Below are positions 8,498 through 11,625 of a DNA stretch of 11,625 nucleotides, piece by piece. The DNA comes from Desulfobacterales bacterium. GTDB lineage: Bacteria; Desulfobacterota; Desulfobacteria; Desulfobacterales; UBA11574. The stretch is from the NCBI GenBank assembly GCA_030601485.1, contig JAUVTO010000038.1, forward strand, positions 1-11,625, given 5' to 3'. How positions within the stretch are numbered: the stretch's first letter is position 1; each line of letters begins with the position of its first letter. The notes beneath the pieces are model-generated. The model was not told the origin of the DNA and did not search any database. It worked only from the letters and a program-made list of their open reading frames with translations. The position numbers and the translations under genes were made by a program.

Positions 8498-11019
8498 TCT
8501 ATTATCCCTTTCAACGTATTGTTTTTTTGATTAACGGGTAAGATAATCTCGGCCGTTGTTCCCTGCCCTATTTCTGATACAAAAGTCATTCTACCACCAT
8601 GCTCTTCAACAATTCTTGAAGAAATTGACAAACCCAATCCAACGCCTCCTGAATCGTGCTTGGTGGTAAAAAACGGGTCCGTAATTTGCGCCAAACTCTC
8701 GGATGGAATCCCCACGCCTTCATCTTTGACTTCGACCACAATATTATTCATCGCTTCATCCCAAGACGTTGAAACAAAAAGACCTCTTTTTGAATCCGGG
8801 AGTGCCTGGCAAGCGTTTTGGATTAAATTTATAAAAACCTGTTCAAGCCGTTGGAAATTACCTGACAGCACGGGCAAATCCCTTCCATATTCTACTGAAA
8901 AATGACTTGTGGATTTCTTTATCATATTAGAGATGAGTGAGATGGCAGACTTTAAAACAGCATTAATATCCACCGATTGTGTCAAATCGGAAGTATCCTT
9001 CCGCACGAATTTCTTTAAGTCTTCAACGATTTGCATGATCCGTTTAGACCCATCCAATATTCCGGAAAACAATATCGGAATCTTTTCACGCATCTCGGTG
9101 TAGTTCATACCCCCTATGATAAAATCGCCATTCTTCTCATAGTATTCCTCAAGTATCGGCATAATACTTTCCCATGCTTCCAGCAACGTGGGAGTATTCA
9201 GCCTGATAAAATTATTGGGGTTATTAACCTCGTGGGCCAGACCGGAGACAAGCGTTCCCAAAGCAACCATTTTACTGGCCTGAAAAAGCTGCTCTTGATG
9301 TAACCTTTCCCGCTCTTCAGCTTGCTTTCGCTCGGTGATGTCGCGTCCAACACCCCTAAATCCTGTGGGCTGACCTCTTGAATCACAAATCAGTGCTACA
9401 GAGCACTCGACAATTTTCCTTTTTCCATCCTTTGTGACGTTTTCCCAATCGAATGCCAGGGCGGGTTCCCCTGTTCGATAAACTTCGTTAAAAGTTTTGA
9501 ATACTTTCTGAGCAGTATCTTCAGTCATAAATTGTCGATTGTTCATACCGACCAACTCTTCTTTAGAATAACCCAGATGTTTGCAAAAAGCCGGATTGAT
9601 GAAGGTTATATTTCCAGACAGATCGACCTCATAATATCCGTCTTCCATGCTGTTAAGAATATTTCTATATTTCTTTTCGCTCTCATTCAAAGCCTCCTCG
9701 GCCTGTACCCGATCGATAATTTCTCCCCTGTATGCTTGATAAGTCTCCTTCAATTCCTTAAACTGCATTTCTGATGTTGTAAAGGCTTTTGAAAAGCGAA
9801 GGGATATAATAAATGCCTGGGAAAAAATAAAAATAAAAAGACCAAACGGCGCAAAATATCCGGTCTGGATTACATTTTCAGCATACATCATATCGTTTAT
9901 GGCTGTAAAAGCTAAAATCATAAAGCCAAGAAGAAAAACAAAGGCCCCGTCTCTCTTTCTGATCAAAGCAACAATTGGCACATAAAGTCCGTATATAATG
10001 GCTATCAGGGTTATGATTTGGTATGCTTGAAGTGTATGTGAGAAAACTCTTGCGGGGGTAAAAACCACAGCACATGAAAAAGCACAACCTAAAACTGCTA
10101 TGAAATGGGAAACTCGTTTTGAAGTTTCCAGATAAAAAAGGGATTGCATAAATAGGATAAAAGCAGGAACGGCAAGATAAAAAGAAAGATATTCAAGCTT
10201 GATCATTAATTCCCAGGCTGTATTTGGGAAAAGATGAATAAAATATCTTTCACCTGTAGTGACGAGCCTTAACGCAACCAGAAAACAGAAAATACTAAAA
10301 TAAAGCGGTGAACGATCCTTTTTTCTGAACGTAAAAAGACCAAGATGGTACAGCGCCATAATAAAAATACTACCCAATAAAAACAGATCAAATTTAAGCC
10401 TTTTATCTTTGATCTCCCGAATTTCCTTCTCATGTCCCAACAGGACAACTTCTCTGGCTCCGCCTCGTCTGTGATGAAAATTAGACACCTGGAAAATGAT
10501 CTCGATCCGGTTTGTTTCAACTTTAAAATCGATTACCTGGGGAAAATATCGAGGAGTTGTTGTTTCACGATCTTTCCCTGCCGTCCCTACTGAACATATC
10601 TTTTGTTCATTCAAATAGGCATTAAATGCAGTACCCATACTTAAAAATTTTAAAGCAAATGTTTCTTTTGGGTCATCGAGAAGGATTTTCAAGCGATATG
10701 TGGCGTATCCATTTCCAGGAAGATTTTTTCCCTCCAGTTTATAGCTGTTCCAGTACCCCGGTACTTTGATAAATCCGGTTTTTTTGGGCGGAGTTGCTTT
10801 GGAAAAATCCATGGGTTTTAAATGTTGTTTCCAGTAGAACTCATACTGGCCTGAAAGGTTAACCGGACCATCTCTTTTAAAATCCCAATCTGTTAGATCG
10901 AGAACTCCGTTAACCGCTTTGGGGGGAATCCTTTCTTGGAAATCATAACGGCAGGCAGCAAAAAGTAACAAAGGGAAAATAATTAAAACTAAAAAATAGT
11001 TGGGTAAATCAGATCTCAT
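8494..11019 (-). CDS. 7TMR-DISM PAS hybrid-type sensor histidine kinase
   Basis: An 841-residue membrane sensor kinase. Residues 8-22 are hydrophobic and end LLFAAC (C23), which satisfies a prolipoprotein pattern, so the N-terminus may be lipidated. Residues about 38-195 form an extracytoplasmic jelly-roll domain typical of 7TMR-DISM receptors (LTDWDFKRDG, LSGQYEFYW, VPGYW). About seven helices follow between 211 and 407, then a coiled stretch, a PAS/PAC domain (about 451-563, ending GVGRDITERK), and a HisKA H-box with H596 in GLAHEVNNPNNF. The HATPase region has N735 (NLIQNACQAL), DEGVGIP (766-772), DPFFTTK (781-787) and the GVGLGLSIS G2 box (792-800). No receiver domain is present; the partner is the regulator gene that overlaps by ATGA. 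The jelly roll suggests a carbohydrate or other small ligand outside the membrane, but the ligand cannot be read from sequence. The start at 11019 has only a weak GAGAAG ribosome site. A repeat pair sits 50-180 bases upstream. Confidence 0.95.
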
Positions 11020-11067
11020 AACCGTAACTTCTCAATAAGTTCTGGAGGCGGATCAATATCATTATTT

Positions 11068-11200
11068 GACGGTTCCGTAAAAAGTCCTTTTTACATGGAT
11101 TTAGGAATTTAGGGATTCAGGAATTACGAATTATTTAAGCTTATTGTCAGAATGCTGAATTGGAAAATCCTGTAAATTTTGACTTTTTACGAGTTCATCA
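11068..11200. repeat. Inverted GTAAAAAGTC repeat pair upstream of the kinase gene
   Basis: The perfect 11-bp inverted arms are CGTAAAAAGTC (11076-11086) and GACTTTTTACG (11181-11191). The extended ends, GACGGTTCCGTAAAAAGTC (11068-11086) and GACTTTTTACGAGTTCATCA (11181-11200), closely match the repeat ends at 93-112 (inverted) and 120-139. The interior has no ORF. It carries an imperfect direct repeat (GGATTTAGGAATT 11097-11109, GGATTCAGGAATT 11113-11125). The element occupies most of the kinase gene's upstream region, so it may contribute promoter or RNA structure, although no clear sigma-70 promoter was seen. Confidence 0.55.
11077..11094. repeat. Near-perfect 18-bp palindrome
   Basis: GTAAAAAG-TC-CTTTTTAC is an 8-bp perfect dyad around two bases at the inner edge of the left arm of the inverted repeat. 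It looks like two repeat ends meeting head to head, or a protein-binding palindrome. Confidence 0.5.
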
Positions 11201-11233
11201 TTATTTATTATCATTATAAATTGTTTATGTAAA

Positions 11234-11392
11234 TCACAATGAATCAGGGGCAAGAAGCGTCTTGGCCTGATAGAACATTCGATCCATGGATTCTAACTCG
11301 AAACAGATATCAATTCTTTCTTTTTCCGATGGGATCTCTTTACCGTACGCAACAATCATCAACCATAACCGGTTCCCGAAGTTAATCTTCAA
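11234..11392 (-). CDS. Possible small ORF overlapping the NUDIX stop (hypothetical)
   Basis: On the minus strand an open frame runs from TTG at 11392 to TGA at 11234 (52 residues). An alternative ATG at 11359 gives 41 residues. The TTG overlaps the stop of the NUDIX-like gene as TTGA, a typical coupling arrangement. The product is mixed hydrophobic and charged (KEIPSEKERIDICFELESMD, then an amphipathic RMFYQAKTLL stretch) and looks protein-like rather than random. No family was recognised, no membrane segment or signal is obvious, and neither start has a good Shine-Dalgarno. It could instead be a non-coding tail. Confidence 0.35.
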   Translation of the reverse strand: MKINFGNRLWLMIVAYGKEIPSEKERIDICFELESMDRMFYQAKTLLAPDSL

Positions 11393-11625
11393 ATACGACC
11401 AAATTCAGCAAAATTAATAAGAACGATCCATGCTTTGGCATCGAATTTTAAAGATGCATCTTCACATAACCGAGAAGCTTCCTCCCGGGACACAAAAATA
11501 ACTTCGATATCCTCAGATCCTTCATTTCTGTCATTTGAAGGGTCTCCATCACATTCAATATATACCATGGAAACGGTTTCATCGGTCATTCCTGCGGATG
11601 AAAATATCGAAGGACCGACTTTTAT
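11389..11625 (-). CDS. NUDIX-family hydrolase, C-terminal part (partial)
   Basis: The frame is open to the window edge. The 66 codons from the internal ATG at 11589 continue upstream for 12 more codons (IKVGPSIFSSAG), so the visible part is 78 residues of a gene starting outside the window. The SSAGMTDETV segment, an acidic GSEDIEVIFVSREEA stretch, and a final DAKAWIVLINF strand match the C-terminal half of ADP-ribose-pyrophosphatase-like NUDIX hydrolases, which cleave nucleoside-diphosphate-linked substrates in the cytoplasm. The NUDIX box itself (GX5EX7REUXEEXGU) would lie beyond the edge and cannot be checked. The protein ends normally at a TGA. It is separated from the kinase gene by the repeat element and probably has an unrelated housekeeping role. 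Confidence 0.7.
   Translation of the reverse strand: MKVGPSIFSSAGMTDETVSMVYIECDGDPSNDRNEGSEDIEVIFVSREEASRLCEDASLKFDAKAWIVLINFAEFGRI

Overview
The window reads as chromosomal DNA of a strictly anaerobic deltaproteobacterium, most likely a Desulfobacterales-type (Desulfobacterota) sulfate reducer or relative. This is an inference from four things: a roughly 1,500-residue activase/reductase fusion of the 2-hydroxyacyl-CoA dehydratase activator family, a 7TMR-DISM histidine kinase with a sigma-54 response regulator, an exported protein with an IGSGGGGGG linker, and dispersed palindromic repeats ending in the GACTTTTTACGA motif. All credible genes lie on the minus strand, so transcription runs from right to left.

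Layout from the right edge, in the direction of transcription: (1) 11389-11625, the C-terminal part of a NUDIX-like hydrolase cut by the window edge, possibly followed by a small overlapping ORF (11234-11392). (2) 11068-11200, a pair of short inverted repeats. (3) 8494-11019, a hybrid sensor with a putative lipidated jelly-roll sensor domain, seven membrane helices, PAS, HisKA and HATPase, overlapping by ATGA the (4) 7079-8497 NtrC-type sigma-54 activator. (5) 6680-7078, a 399-base control region with a near-consensus sigma-54 promoter, two possible IHF sites, a 2.5-copy 11-bp tandem repeat and a strong Shine-Dalgarno. (6) 2099-6679, the large four-part activase fusion. (7) 1461-1994, a four-helix membrane protein with VanZ-like features, overlapping by 13 bases (8) 442-1473, an exported Ig-like plus carboxypeptidase-regulatory-like repeat protein. 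(9) A clear intrinsic terminator at 192-233. (10) At 1-139, the same repeat family as at 11068-11200, cut by the left edge.

The most coherent reading is a signal-to-redox module. A periplasmic ligand or envelope condition is sensed by the 7TMR-DISM kinase. The kinase phosphorylates the coupled sigma-54 activator. The activator then opens the -24/-12 promoter directly upstream of an ATP-driven low-potential electron-transfer protein. The substrate of that protein is unknown. Whether the two AT-richer envelope genes downstream belong to the same transcript is uncertain: 104 bases separate them from the fusion gene, with no convincing terminator between.
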